Shown here piece after piece: positions 24,524 to 35,347 of a stretch of 64,000 bases of DNA. The DNA comes from Asparagopsis taxiformis (Eukaryota > Rhodophyta > Florideophyceae > Bonnemaisoniales > Bonnemaisoniaceae). Where the stretch lies: NCBI GenBank assembly GCA_030407315.1, contig JALQPE010001873.1:1-64000 (forward strand). The letters are read 5' to 3'. A model generated the notes under the pieces. That model saw nothing but the letters and a program-made list of their open reading frames with translations. It made no database searches and was not told the DNA's origin. Numbering within the stretch: position 1 is the stretch's first letter; every line of letters begins with the position of its first letter. The position numbers and the translations under genes are program-made.

Positions 24524-24785
24524 TGGCTGCGGAGTACCGTAAGAATGAGGATCGATTTTACCGCACCGCACCGCCAAACCACCCCAGCTCGCTGTAGAGG
24601 TTATTCGCCGCGTAAGTCTACAGCTCGACAAGGATGGCGACCTTGCATTTGCGTTCGCAAACGCCGAGCGCGCTTATGCTCTTGTCGTTTGTCTTCAGGA
24701 CCTCAACAAGATGGGTTGGAAGGAATGTGCGCACCATCTACAACCATCGCATTTCGCGCCGACAGCATCAGCCGCCAACAAACAC
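24524..24785 (+). pseudogene. Small coding remnant, unrecognised
   Basis: ATG 24524 begins MAAEYRKNEDRFYRTAPP, then a one-base shift leads into QLAVEVIRRVSLQLDKDGDL and FANAERAYALVVCLQDLNKM. The region reads like an alpha-helical protein start of ~85 codons. It is convergent with the UPF0126-like remnant, whose 3' end begins at about 24823. Family unknown. Confidence 0.35.
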
Positions 24786-24822
24786 CAACAATGTACGCGC
24801 TCTGCAACAAAAAAGCAGCGTG

Positions 24823-25698
24823 TTACATCTGTTTCGCATCTTCCGTAGCGTTATCCCAAACCGGCAATCGAATGCCGCGCGTATATGCGACGCCCCTTGT
24901 AAGCACTGCGACGCCTACACCAGCCGCAACGCAGGCGGCGGAACGCGGTGACAGGTTGCGCACGAATACATACATGGCGGCGCCCGCAGCCGCTGTGGAT
25001 TCACAAATCTCCGAATGACTATGCAGAACACCCACATCGCGTTTACAATGCACATCGCGAACGGCGCCGCCAAATGTAGCGGTCGCCATGCCGGCATGTG
25101 ACCGCATAGCACGCAGATCAGCGGGATGAAGTGGGCGTGGAGTCCGTTCTGCGCGCCGATGACGCAGAAGGCGCCGAAGCCCAGCGCGTCGGTGGCGAAA
25201 AACGGCGACACCTTGGCGTCTTATTGGCGTGGCCAGAGCGAGAATGTCGCCAATGATACCAGGATGGATAGAGTGAGATAACCCGGTTCAGTGGTCCGGA
25301 ACGGACGTGTCCAGATGATAAGACCATCGCAAATCGTGCCGCCGCCCGACGCGGTCGTCGTTCCCACCACCACCGCGCCCAGCATGTCCTGTTGTTCCTT
25401 AGCTTCCTGATCGGCAAGCTCATATTGAACAGTGGCTTAAGCCACTGTGCAATATAAATTCATCGCGTTGCGCAGCCTCCAGCGACGAATACTCTTGTTG
25501 GTGAACCATTTCGCTACCATCATCCATTGCATTTTCTAGCACACGAAACTCCTCTTCATGGTCATGTACATGAACTCCGTACCCCTGAGCGTGACCGTCA
25601 AGTGATAGTACCATGTTAGGATTGGAATCTATGTCCGCACTACGCACATTCGAGAAGAGATATTTGTATGCAACTGTTCGCCACGACTTTATGGACAA
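24823..25698 (-). pseudogene. Broken UPF0126/TRIC-like membrane protein
   Basis: Read on the minus strand with frame changes, the segment has the UPF0126 layout: a poorly conserved N-terminus (25698-25420), GTTTASGGGTICDGLI in place of the family's GGGTxRD motif, then ATDALGFGAFCVIGAQNGLH, matching the second-repeat pattern of a 'DALGL..F.VIGAxxA' helix, then a helix-rich end with AAAGAAMYVFVR and PRSAACVAAGVGVAVL. Family members are bacterial and organellar trimeric cation-channel-like proteins of ~200 aa. At least three frame changes (near 25425, 25220 and 25110) make it a remnant captured by the CACTA-like element. Confidence 0.6.
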
Positions 25699-25904
25699 CT
25701 ACGGTAAAGCGTCGTTTGAACCCTCGGTAGAGAATTATCCGCAACAATAAAAGGAACCGATGCTTTCCATCAATGATGATTCTAATGTGTATAGCCATAC
25801 AAATATACTACATGAGTGTTCAAGTGGTACGACAGCTGGGACTGGGAACGTTAAGAGAGCTCTAGGGTAGGTAACAGACAATGAACTTGTGCGGGAGGAC
25901 GGGT

Positions 25905-26440
25905 ATTCAGGACAAGCTGTCAGAACTGTAATTACTCTGTTTTCTTACAGCAAAGTCATCGTTAAGGCGGATTTTTTTCTTCAGGACAAGCTGTCAAAAC
26001 TGTAAGTTCTCTATTTTCTTACAGCAAAGTCATCGTTAAGGCGGATTTGCCTCTTCAGGACAAGCTGTCGGAACTGCTATTCAGTTTTCTTACAGCAAAG
26101 GCAGTTTACCCAGGTTGCTTACAGCAAAGTCATCGTTACGATGACTTTGCTGTAAGAAAACAAAACATTACAGCAAAGTCATCGTTACGATGACTTTGCT
26201 GTAAGAAAACAAAACATTACAGCAAAGTCATCGTTACGATGACTTTGCTGTAAGAAAACAAAACATTACAGCAAAGTCATCGTTACGATGACTTTACTGT
26301 AAGAAACAAAACATTACAGCAAAGTCATCGTTACGATGACTTTGCTGTAAGAAAACAAAACATTACAGCAAAGTCATCTCAACGATGACTTTGCTGTAAG
26401 AAACCATGGTAAACCAACCTCTCTGTAAGCTTTCGAGAGG
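25905..26440. repeat. Tandem array of a 37-bp palindrome
   Basis: First come three ~68 bp direct repeats (TTCAGGACAAGCTGTC..) from 25905 to 26100. Then, from 26118 to 26402, six near-identical ~52 bp units follow, each centred on a perfect hairpin with arms TTACAGCAAAGTCATCGT / ACGATGACTTTGCTGTAA. The flanks have TTTACC / GGTAAA and CTGTAAGC, the same edges as the foldback elements at 28095, 29152 and 30059. Confidence 0.85.
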
Positions 26441-26559
26441 GACTGATGTTTCTCACTCGGGAAGAAGAAGGAGACGATTTCGGACCCCGCGAAAAAGGCT
26501 GCAAAGTGGTCTGGATGGGTTGGGGTGGTTCTAGGAAGCACTAAAACGTGTTTTAATTG

Positions 26560-27235
26560 CACTCAAAGCTTCTGGCTTGCGTAGTAGGGCTGGTAGAATT
26601 CATCGATTTTCGGTCACCAGATTGTTACAACTGGAGATGTGATGGTCAAAATTGAACTTTGTCCGAATGATGTGTAAGTGGTCTGTAAGGGTTGGAGTGG
26701 CTCTAGGGAGTACGGAAAAGTGTTCTATGAGTTCGTAAAGCTGCTGGCTTGCGCATTAGGGCTGACAGAATGCATCGATTTTTGGTCACCAGATTCCCAC
26801 AACTGGAGATGTGATGGCCAAAAGTGAACTTTGTCGGGACGAAGTGCAAGTGGTCTGGGAGGGTTGGAGTGGGTCTGGGGAGTACTGTAACCGGTTTTAT
26901 TCGCCCTGAAAGCTGGTGGCTTGCGAGGTAGAGCTTCCGGAGTTCACTAATTTTTGCTCGCCAGATTCTCACAACTGGAGATGTGATGGCCAAAATTGAA
27001 CTTTGTCGGAACGAAGTGCAAGTGATCCGTAAGGGCTGGAGTGGCTCTAGGGAGTACGGAAAAGTGTTTTATGCTTCCGTAAAGCTGCGGACTTGCGTGG
27101 TAGGGATTCCAGAATGCATCGATTTTTGGTCACCAGACTCCCACAACTGGAGATGTGATAGCCAAAATTGAACTTTGTAAGAACGAAGTGCAAGTGTTCT
27201 GGATTCCTTCGAGTGGCCTGGAAGCGTACTCTGGA
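26560..27235. repeat. Four tandem copies of a ~172 bp repeat
   Basis: The marker CTGGAGATGT recurs at about 26631, 26803, 26975 and 27146, with conserved flanks (CATCGATTTTTGGTCACCAG before; CCAAAATTGAACTTTGTC after). Copies differ by substitutions as well as indels, so this is an older duplication than the 9.2 kb array. No coding potential is persuasive. Confidence 0.8.
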
Positions 27236-28094
27236 CAAGTTTTCGGACCTTGAAGAGGCTCAACTGCACAATGCTGACATTGAAATGAAACATTCATATA
27301 GTCCATTTTTAACTAGAACTGCTGGAATGGATTGCGTAGCCTATAGAGGAGCAATGTAGTTATATAATAGAGCTAGAAGCATGCCTCCACAACCTATCTC
27401 TCATTTCTCTAGTTCTCCTTCATCATTCCAGTCTCCCTTCCTGTGACGCAATGCGCCTCTGGTGTCACTTCACACGCCCCTCCTGTGCATTAAATACCTG
27501 TCTACCACTTCCGTATTCTACTCATACCACCGCCTTCATTTTACCCCATGCCTACCATCCTATCCTTTACATTCTGTCCTTCAATCCTAGGCTAACCTAC
27601 TTCATAACCATCGATGTAAAGTGAATATCTAGATTCCTACCTACTTGAGAGTATAGTTTATTAGAACGGGAAACGGACGGTTTTGTATAGTCAATGTGCT
27701 ACACAGCACCAGGAGTAGATTTTGCGCACCGATAATCTATGCTTGATATTGGAGAGACCAGCTTCTTGTAGCCTCGGGAAATGTGCAGGTAGTACCTTTC
27801 CAGAGGTCCTGGAGGTGTTCACACCAACTCTAGTCCATTTTAACGAGTTTGAGTTTCGACCGCCAGAATCTCTGTCGTGAGAAAATGCATTTTCCCACCA
27901 CCATGGTGGTTGTAATTTTGCGTGCTCCTCTCGCAATACTGAAATTTTTAGGTAGTTCAGGCCGGGTGAACAAGACACAGATCGCTCTTCAAAGCCGCCC
28001 AAAGCCGTCGAAACCATCCTTCCACAATGTTCTCGACTTCACAATTCCTATCTCACCCTTCCCAAGGTAAGAGAGGGACCAAGCTCCCCTGCCA

Positions 28095-28472
28095 CTTACA
28101 GCTGAGGCAATTTACCAGGGATGCTTACAGCAAAGTCATCGTTACGATGACTTTGCTGTAAGAAAAGAAGACATTACAGTGGGCGAAGGATTTTACCGGG
28201 TAAAAAAATCACAAGGAATTTTTTACCGGGTAAAAAATCGTGGCTACTGTAATGAAACGTTTACTTACAGCAAAGTCATCGTTACGATGACTTTGCTGTA
28301 AGAAAAGGAAACATTACAGTGGGCGAAGAATTTTTACCGGGTAAAAAATCACCAAGAATTTTTTTACCGGGTAAAAAATCGTGCCTGCTGTAATGTTATC
28401 TTTTCTTACAGCAAAGTCATCGTAACGATGACTTTGCTGTCAGCACCCTCGGTAAACTGCCTCAGCTGTAAG
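28095..28472. mobile_element. Foldback (MITE-like) element 1
   Basis: Its edges CTTACAGCTGAGGCAATTTACC and the opposite GGTAAACTGCCTCAGCTGTAAG form inverted repeats of ~22 bp with one mismatch. Inside are three copies of the 37-bp palindrome (28118, 28264, ~28404) and pairs of TTTTTACCGGGTAAAAA palindromes within CATTACAGTGG..CTGTAATG stems, so the whole can fold into a branched hairpin. Confidence 0.75.
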
Positions 28473-29151
28473 CGGTCTGGCTTCACCCTCTCTCTCATGT
28501 CTCTTGTCTTCCTTCATCCCAGCCTCCCTGCTATGTCGACTCCGGTGTCACTCCAGCCGACCCTTCGGTGAGTGTAATCCTTGTGTTTACCACCGCCATA
28601 GTCTACTCATACTATCCCTTCATGTTGCTGCATACCTAACCCCCCATCCTTCCTGATTGTCCTACAATCCTAGGCTAGCTTACTTACCAACTATATTGGT
28701 ATAGAAGACAGCTAGATTCCGAGTAACAAAAATCTATATTGTACTAAAAAGGGCAATTTGGTGTGGTCACTGTGCCACATGGCACCAGGAATAGAATCTG
28801 GCGACGGATACCCTATGCTTGATCTCAGAGAGGACAGCTACGCCCATGCTCCGAAAACGTGCTGTCAGTACCTTCCAGACGTCGTGGAGGTGCTCACGCC
28901 AGCTCTAGTTCATTTTAGGGAGGTTGAGTTTCGACAGTCAGAATTTCACTCTTGCGAAAATTGTGTTTCATATTTTGTGCACTCCTGCCGCCGTACCAGA
29001 TAGGGTACCCAGCCCAGACCGGGTGAGCACGACGCAGAGTGCTCCCCAACGCCGCCAACAGCCGTCCAAACCATCCCTTTGCCATGTTTTCTGGCTTCAC
29101 AATTCCTTGCTCACCCTTCCCAAGGTGAGGGAGGGACCAAGCCCCCAGCCG

Positions 29152-29362
29152 CTTACAGCTGAGGCAGTTTACCAGGGATGCTTACAGCAAAGTCATCGTT
29201 ACGATGACTTTGCTGTAAGAAAATGTTTTCATTACAGTGGCCGAAGAATTTTTTACCGGGTAAAGAAATCATGGCTACTGTAATGAAACCTTTCCTTACA
29301 GCAAAGTCATCGTAACGATGACTTTGCTGTAAGCATCCCTAGTAAACTGCTCCATCTGTAAG
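29152..29362. mobile_element. Foldback (MITE-like) element 2
   Basis: 211 bp with edges CTTACAGCTGAGGCAGTTTACC and GTAAACTGCTCCATCTGTAAG. It contains two 37-bp palindromes and one TTTTTACCGGGTAAA core within a CATTACAGTGG..CTGTAATG stem. It is the simplest member of the family. Confidence 0.75.
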
Positions 29363-30058
29363 CCGTTGGTCTCAACCCTCGCTCTCATGTCTGTTGTCCT
29401 CCATCATCTCCACCTCCCTTCGCCCTGCGCACCACGTCTCTAGTGCCACTCTGCCCGCCCCTTTGGTGCATGAAATACTTCTCTACCACTGCCATAGTCT
29501 TCACATACTACTGCCTCTATACTTCTGCATGCCCACCCTTCCTTCTTCCTCTCCTGTGCTAGGCCCAGAGCATATCCAACTTCCTGAACATCATTGTACA
29601 GTGAGGAAGTAGAATACTAACTAGATGGCTAGAGTACACTGCAAATGTAAGTAGCTATGGTTGGGGTGGTACCCAGCACCCTACCTCCTCCATGAGTAAG
29701 CTTTGGTCGCAGAACTGCTATGCTCGATTTCGGTGAGGAAAGCCCCTCGCATGCTCAGGAAAATTTCTGATAGCACCTTTCCAGCAGTCTTGGATGTACT
29801 CCAGACCTGTTCTAGCTCTTTTCAGCGAGGTCGGATTTCGGCCGCCCGAGTCTCTGCCGTGAGAAAATGGTGGCACAAATTTTGTGCACTCTTGCTGCCA
29901 TACTATGTGTTGCATCCAGCTCAGACCCGGTTGAGCGTAACACAGAGTGCTCGCCAGAGCCATGAACACTAGTCGAAACAAACCGCTCGCGATGTTCCCG
30001 ACTTCACACTTCCCCTCCTATCCTTCCCAAGGTGGGAGAGTGACTAAACTCCCAAACG

Positions 30059-30540
30059 CTTACAGCAGAAGCCGTTTACAAGGGATGCTTACAGCAAAGT
30101 CATCGTTACGATGACTTTGCTGTAAGGAAAGGTCTCCATTACAGTGGCCGAAGAATTTTTTACCGGGTAAAAAATTGCAGCTGCTGTAATGAAACGTTTC
30201 CTTACAGCAAAGTCATCGTAACGATGGCTTTCCTGTAAGGAAACGTTGCCATTACAGTGACTGGAGAATTTTTACCGGGTAAAAAATCACCAAGAATTTT
30301 TACCAGGTACAAAATCACCAAGAAATTTTTACCAGGTAAAAAAATCCTGGCTGCTGTGAGGAAACATTGCTATCGCAGTGACCGAATAGTTTTTACCGGG
30401 TAAAAAAATTACCAAAAAGTTTTTTCCAGGGTAAAAATCGTGGCTGCTGTAATATTTTGTTGCCTCACAGCAAAGTCATCGCTGCGATCGTTACCATGAC
30501 TTTTCTGTCGGCGCTCCGCCGAAACTGCCCCCTCCGTAAG
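30059..30540. mobile_element. Foldback (MITE-like) element 3
   Basis: Edges CTTACAGCAGAAGCCGTTTAC and GAAACTGCCCCCTCCGTAAG. At least four ACCGGGTAAAA-type cores and several degraded copies of the 37-bp palindrome make this the largest and most decayed member. Confidence 0.65.
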
Positions 30541-30706
30541 CCTTCCTGATCCTCTCAATTTTGCAGACGAAGACGACTGCGTCATTACGCTCATCGCCTT
30601 CTTGTTCTATTCCAGTGCCACCCGCCATCGTTTCCTCTCTTGCTCATAAGGAGCTCAGTATTTTATATCTCCTGCGATACAATACTTCACTCTCGAGCTG
30701 GAAGGA

Positions 30707-31646
30707 ATGCATAAAGGCAACTTCTCAAATAGTTTTTCAGCAAATGTGCCGTCTGAAAGGGAGTTTTCTTGCTCATCAGTGAAAAGTAGTGCTTCTTCTC
30801 CAGTCGTTCGTTTCCCTGCAGTGAATCTCCTATTCTTTTACCGGGGAGGCTCAGTCTCATTGTTTTTATCAGGCATACCGGGTTCAGAGAATCTTGGGTT
30901 ATCTTCTTCGCTTCTTATCCAACCTGGACTTGTTTTCATTCGACTCCGTTCTCTGTCCTCTTCGGCCTTGGTAAGATGAATTGCCTTTGTCCCCGCAGCA
31001 TATTCCAGTTTGTCATCGAAACTGTTTTAAACATCCCGTTCTTGGTTCTCAGACTGCTTCTGTCTATCAAGTCGTCATGAAAGTCAACAAGGATGAAATA
31101 AAATGCGCTCTTCAATGCGATGATGAGTATCCCCGACCCCTTTCAAGTTTTCTGCTACCAAATCTGTTCGCACGAATTGCTCCATCGTTGCAGACTTCTT
31201 CAACCACTTGTGAAAAACCTCTGACATTCACTTTGCGAGGGTCAACTTGCATTTCAGGCGAACTGTACTGCGCAGTAGTGATGATTGTCTCGCTAGCTGA
31301 GGGAGAATTAATCTTCTCTGCTACTTCTCTGCCACTACATTCAACCGTTACGAAACCTTTCGAGGGTTTCATTCGATCAGATGAACTGGTTCACCACAAT
31401 GATTTGTCCTATGCTTATTACTTTCTGCTGAATTATTGCTATTATATCCGGGCTGGACCTACTCAAAATGGTTTTGCTATCTTGTATCGCATTCCCTCAA
31501 GACAAACCTGTCAAAGACGTATCCATTTACGTTTATTACACGGTGATGCTCTAAGCACTAATACCGAATCTGATTTTCTCATACATGTAGTTCCTAGTTG
31601 TATACTCTACCATATTCTAGGCCCTATTCACAAGGTGAAAACATGA
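30707..31646 (+). CDS. Unrecognised reading frame inside the CACTA-like element
   Basis: ATG 30707 opens 90 codons ending LRSLSSSALVR. From 30981 another frame runs clean for 221 codons to a stop at 31646; its first ATG is at 31077 (189 aa, beginning MKVNKDEIKCALQCDDEYPR). The two would join in frame if the 28 bases starting GTAAGATG and ending CCCCGCAG (30971-30998) were removed as a very small intron, which is unusual and unproven. The longer part mixes strands and helices (FLLNYCYYIRAGPTQNGFAI) with no motif I know. It may be a captured gene fragment or chance. Confidence 0.35.
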
Positions 31647-31649
31647 TCT

Positions 31650-32990
31650 CTCGTTTAATCGTACTCGGTGTGATATCTTAAATTAGCATATATTTATTTA
31701 TTAAAATGCAGATTCACTGCTCGCTTGCAACATGAAAATTATAAAATTTCTTCCACACTGCTATTTCCTAACCGCCACCATCTACGTGGCCCGCTTTGAC
31801 TGCCTGCCAAGTGTGCTCAGAGTATGTAATGACGTCATCTATATATACCAGCCACATCATCACTGGAAGCGCGGACTCCTCGTCCAGGAAAGTGCGCCAT
31901 TTTTCTTACTCCTCACCTCCCCCTTTTCTGTAGGCCCCATATGCTAGTGTTTTTCCTATATTTCTGTAGTGATGACGTCATTCTAGACCATAAAGGCGGT
32001 CGAAGATGCGATCATGTGGGACTGTTCTGCCAGATCATGTGCTTCTAAGCGTAATTCACACCCTAGGCTTCGTTTTTCTGGGCCTCACATCGCACCGCTC
32101 TGTTTTAAATTTATCCCTCTATTGTTCTCCTACACGTCCTTTCCGCCCGCAGAGTACTACTTAAACGACAGATTCTGGAAATCCCTGTTTCCATCTCTGT
32201 ATCCTCCGGCAACAAAGCAACAATAACTACACTTTGGAAGCGGTATAGATATCAATACTGCTTCCAAAGCGTGATTATTGTTTCTTTTTTCCGACGGATA
32301 TGGAGATGGAAATGTGGAAACGTATCATATGGTACGTTTCCACATTTCACGCCACTAACCCAGTATCCTATTTGTTTTCACTTCCTCAGGTTTTCAGTCG
32401 GTGAATTTTCCACTTCTTCTTTCATTCATCTTTCTCTCTTACTCGTTCTCCATTTCTTTTCTGCTCTTCCTGTGAGTACATATTTCGATTTGGGATACAA
32501 TGGTATTCGTTATAGTATGTTAGTCTCCTAATCACCATTAATTTACAACTCCAATTCAACGTCACTAACTTGTTTCCTTTCCCTACATCATTTTTCTCTT
32601 CTTCTCTTTCTTTCTTAGTTCATTCATGCAGCTCAATCAATTGATGGATTTGTAGGCTTTTCTAGTAGTTTTAGTTTTACTCGTCAGAATAGTGTTAGTT
32701 GTAGTAGAAGCAGTTTTTAACATAGGGATAGTTTACTCTCAATGTAGCCTGCGCAAATAAACAAATACAGAGTGAAGCTTCCCATATCGCACCCTCTTAG
32801 ATTGCTACCTATCCTACCGCGTATACCTCTCGCTAGATCATAGTCACTACGAAATAAAAATTCCTAGCCGTACTATTCTGTCCATTCCCATATGAATACC
32901 GTCCATGCCCCATCCTCATAGCGCTAGAACTGCCTTCCTCTACCCCAGAAAGATGCCCACGACAGCGTGACGCTCCATCTCATCCACCAC
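31650..32990. other. AT-rich gene-free stretch with two hairpins
   Basis: No gene is supportable. Two strong inverted repeats lie close together: 32232-32269 (arms CTTTGGAAGC(G/A)GTAT, 8-nt loop) and 32309-32348 (perfect 16-bp arms GAAATGTGGAAACGTA, 8-nt loop). The rest is pyrimidine-rich and unremarkable. Confidence 0.55.
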
Positions 32991-33626
32991 TCCCAGACAC
33001 CGAATTTTACTATATCAGGAGACTACTTTTTACTGTCTCCAGGTGCTGCCCAGGGCAGCACGAAAAATACTGTCTCCAGGTGCTGCCCAGGGCAGCACAA
33101 AGTACTGTCTACAGGTGCTGCCCAGGGCAGCACGAAATACTGTCTACAGGTACTGCCCAGGGCAGCACAAAGTACTGTCTACAGGTACTGCCCAGGACAA
33201 TGAAAATCACTGTCTCCAGGTACTGCCCAGGACAGTGAAAATCACTGTCTCCAGGTACTGCCCAGGACAGTGCACCGTGTTGGTTCCATCTATTGTCCCA
33301 GGCAGCGTATTTCACTATCCGCCATGTTGCCTTGGCCAATACAAAACACTATCCGCCAACACTGCCCATACAGTCAAATTACATCATATCCAACTATTGA
33401 ATAAATCATTAATTTTTACTGTCTCCATTCACTGCCTCAGACAGTACTGTGAGACAGTGTTTTTTACTGTCTGCAGACAGTGTTTGTACTGTCTGCCAGA
33501 CAGTACAAATCACTGTCTCCAAGTGTGGCATTAATTTTCATTTGCCGCATAGTGATTTTTACTCTCAGACAGTAAAAATCACTGTCTCGCAGTACTGTCT
33601 GAGGCCCCCTTTTCAACACCGTAGTG
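32991..33626. repeat. Right subterminal zone and terminal inverted repeat
   Basis: From 33034 to 33265, seven ~34 bp units (CTGTCTCCAGGTGCTGCCCA then GGGCAGCACGAAAATA) form a minisatellite that itself contains TGCTGCCCAGGGCAGCA palindromes. After it come scattered ACTGTCT / AGACAGT repeats (33415-33600) and the terminus TCAACACCGTAGTG. The open frames read through it (for example 33043-33534) are repeats, not genes. Confidence 0.8.
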
Positions 33627-33784
33627 CCTCTCGCGACCAACCTGAAATGGACGTCCGGTGGATGTCCAGCTCGATTGCATTGCTGGCCAGCCCAGAAATT
33701 CTAAAATTTCCGAAAAATCAATTTTGGCCCAGCATCTCCTGTGCCGAAAATTCCCGCGCTCACTTGTGATATACGTCTAGACGT

Positions 33785-35347
33785 GTTTCCCACTTGTACG
33801 CATCAGGGAAGGTCACGGAAGGTTGACACTACGCTACTTGTGTACCGCGTCGTCTGAAATAGCGAGTAGTGTTTGTTGTATATTTGTGGAGTATGCGTCT
33901 AGTGGTTTGTAAAGCTTGCAGAACGGGATAGGGATGTGGGTGGCCCTATTTTATGAATACATGAGTACCAATATTCAGGTTGACAAGCGGAAAAAGGCAT
34001 AGGCTCATACTGTTTGAGATTGCATAGTAGAGAAAATTTTTCATCGAAATTTACATGGAGCTGATGGAGGTTTAAGGATGAGGTATGAGAGGAAGAAATT
34101 CTTCTGTGGTATGAGGATGTGTTCTGTGGGGGGATGGAATCTTGGGATGGTAAAGGGGGAGGTGGAAATGTACGGAGTGCGGGTTTAGAATGGATTGTGA
34201 TTCGGAGAGGAGTGCCGACAAGCATATTATGGGGATTGGGGAGACGCTGCGGGGTGTTGGGGTAGTGAGGGCGGAGGAGGTGTTTAGGTGGGACCGTAGG
34301 AGGGTGCGGTTGAAGGCGCCGAGAGGAGGGGTTTTTTAGGAAAGTGAGGAGAAAGAAGGGGAGGGGGTGGCGTCTGTTCTGGCTGTGGTGAGTGGGGATG
34401 TGATGGAGAAGAAGGGGGTTATTGTATTTGGGGAGGAGGGGAGTGGGAGGAAGGGTGCGAAGTGGGGGGTTGATATGTGTTTCAGAGCGGGGAGGTTTCT
34501 GGGGATACGGCGGGGAGCCCCCCGCAGTGCGGGCGTGGGCCGGTGGTGGTGGTGTATACGGTATCGAAGATGCGGATGGCGTGGGGGCATGGAGCAGGCT
34601 GAGGGAGGAGGGGTGGGAGCAGGTCGGGTACGGGATGGGGAGTGAGAGGTTTTTGGAAGAGTAAGCTGCAGGGGAAGTTTTGTGTAGAGGGCGAAGGAGA
34701 GGGGTTGAGGTAGAGGAGAGAGGGTACTGAAGAACAATACGTTTCAAAGGTGATGGGGGAGAGCATGGTCGAGGAGATAGGGGTGTTTTGCCCTATTCTG
34801 AGGTAGTATGAGGACTGGTTATACGAAATCTGTACGGTAGAGCAGAAAAGTAGGTATGGAATGGAGGTGTGCACCGTGGAAGCGGGGATAGGTATCTGAA
34901 AATGCGTGCTAGAGTGGTATTGGGGGTGTTTGAGGTACAGTACGGGGGAGGTGAGCACCAACAGGAAGGGGGTGTGAGCGAGAGATGAAAAAATTAAAGA
35001 CGAAAATGGAGTCGACCGACAAGGAAAAATAGAGTGGTCGCCGTGATGGATGCGGACATCCATGTCGAGCACGGCGGCAGAAATTTCTGGGGTCGAATTT
35101 TTGAATTTCTGAACCGGCGCCCGTCCCTAGGTGGACATAGACATGGCGGAAGTCCATCCCGAGGGGGACATCCGTGGTACTAGAAACAATGAAGGTCGCC
35201 CTAGTAATACTAGACGTACTAGACCGCATGGACGTCCGGTTCTAGGCGGACATCCAAAAATACTGGAGAAACATGGACGTCCGCCTAGTAATACTAGGTG
35301 TACTAGAGGTTGTGGACGTCCCGCGTCCATTTCCGAGAACACAGACG
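33785..35347 (+). repeat. Tandem unit, copy C (G-rich module only)
   Basis: After the CACTA insertion the end of unit B continues directly into a third copy of the G-rich module. The match to copies A and B stops at the motif CACAGACG (ending 35347), where reverse-transcriptase sequence of a gypsy element begins. Copies A (1560), B (10756) and the inverted copy D (50200) have the same CACAGACG motif at the module edge. Confidence 0.85.

Larger units (their letters stand above)
27400..30560. repeat. Three tandem ~1 kb repeats, each with a foldback element
   Basis: Related segments begin near 27690, 28760 and 29690. Each has a stretch like TACCTTTCCAGAGGTCCTGG, then TTGAGTTTCGACCGCCAGAA, a CCCTTCCCAAGGT motif, and then a foldback element. 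The copies are clearly diverged. No gene is recognised. Confidence 0.7.
19136..33626. mobile_element. 14.5 kb CACTA-like DNA transposon with captured gene remnants
   Basis: The ends are CACTACGGTGTTGA (19136-19149) and its exact complement TCAACACCGTAGTG (33613-33626). Unit A gives the empty site at 9021-9040 (..CCACCC|TCTCGCG..). In B the same site is split with CC repeated on the right, a 2-bp duplication. Both ends have long subterminal zones of ACAGTAAATTTACTGT-type repeats, as is usual for CACTA/EnSpm elements. No DDE transposase frame is recognisable. The inside holds broken pieces of several unrelated genes on both strands and foldback repeats, so it looks like a non-autonomous gene-capturing element. 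Confidence 0.85.
9189..33784 (+). repeat. Tandem ~9.2 kb unit, copy B, interrupted by a CACTA-like insertion
   Basis: It repeats copy A from end to end. Two differences stand out. One extra ~890 bp dimer of the palindrome-block array lies between about 17420 and 18310. A 14,491 bp insertion occupies 19136-33626. Without the insertion the unit would be about 10.1 kb. The gene here is much better preserved than in copy A. Confidence 0.92.

Noticed and set aside
26118..26402. Possible CRISPR array (regular ~52 bp repeats)
   Set aside because: The repeat is a full palindrome with near-identical short spacers, in eukaryotic transposon DNA with no cas genes.
33043..33534. 163-codon frame with LSTGAAQGSTKY-type repeats
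   Set aside because: It is the 34-bp subterminal minisatellite translated, not a protein gene.
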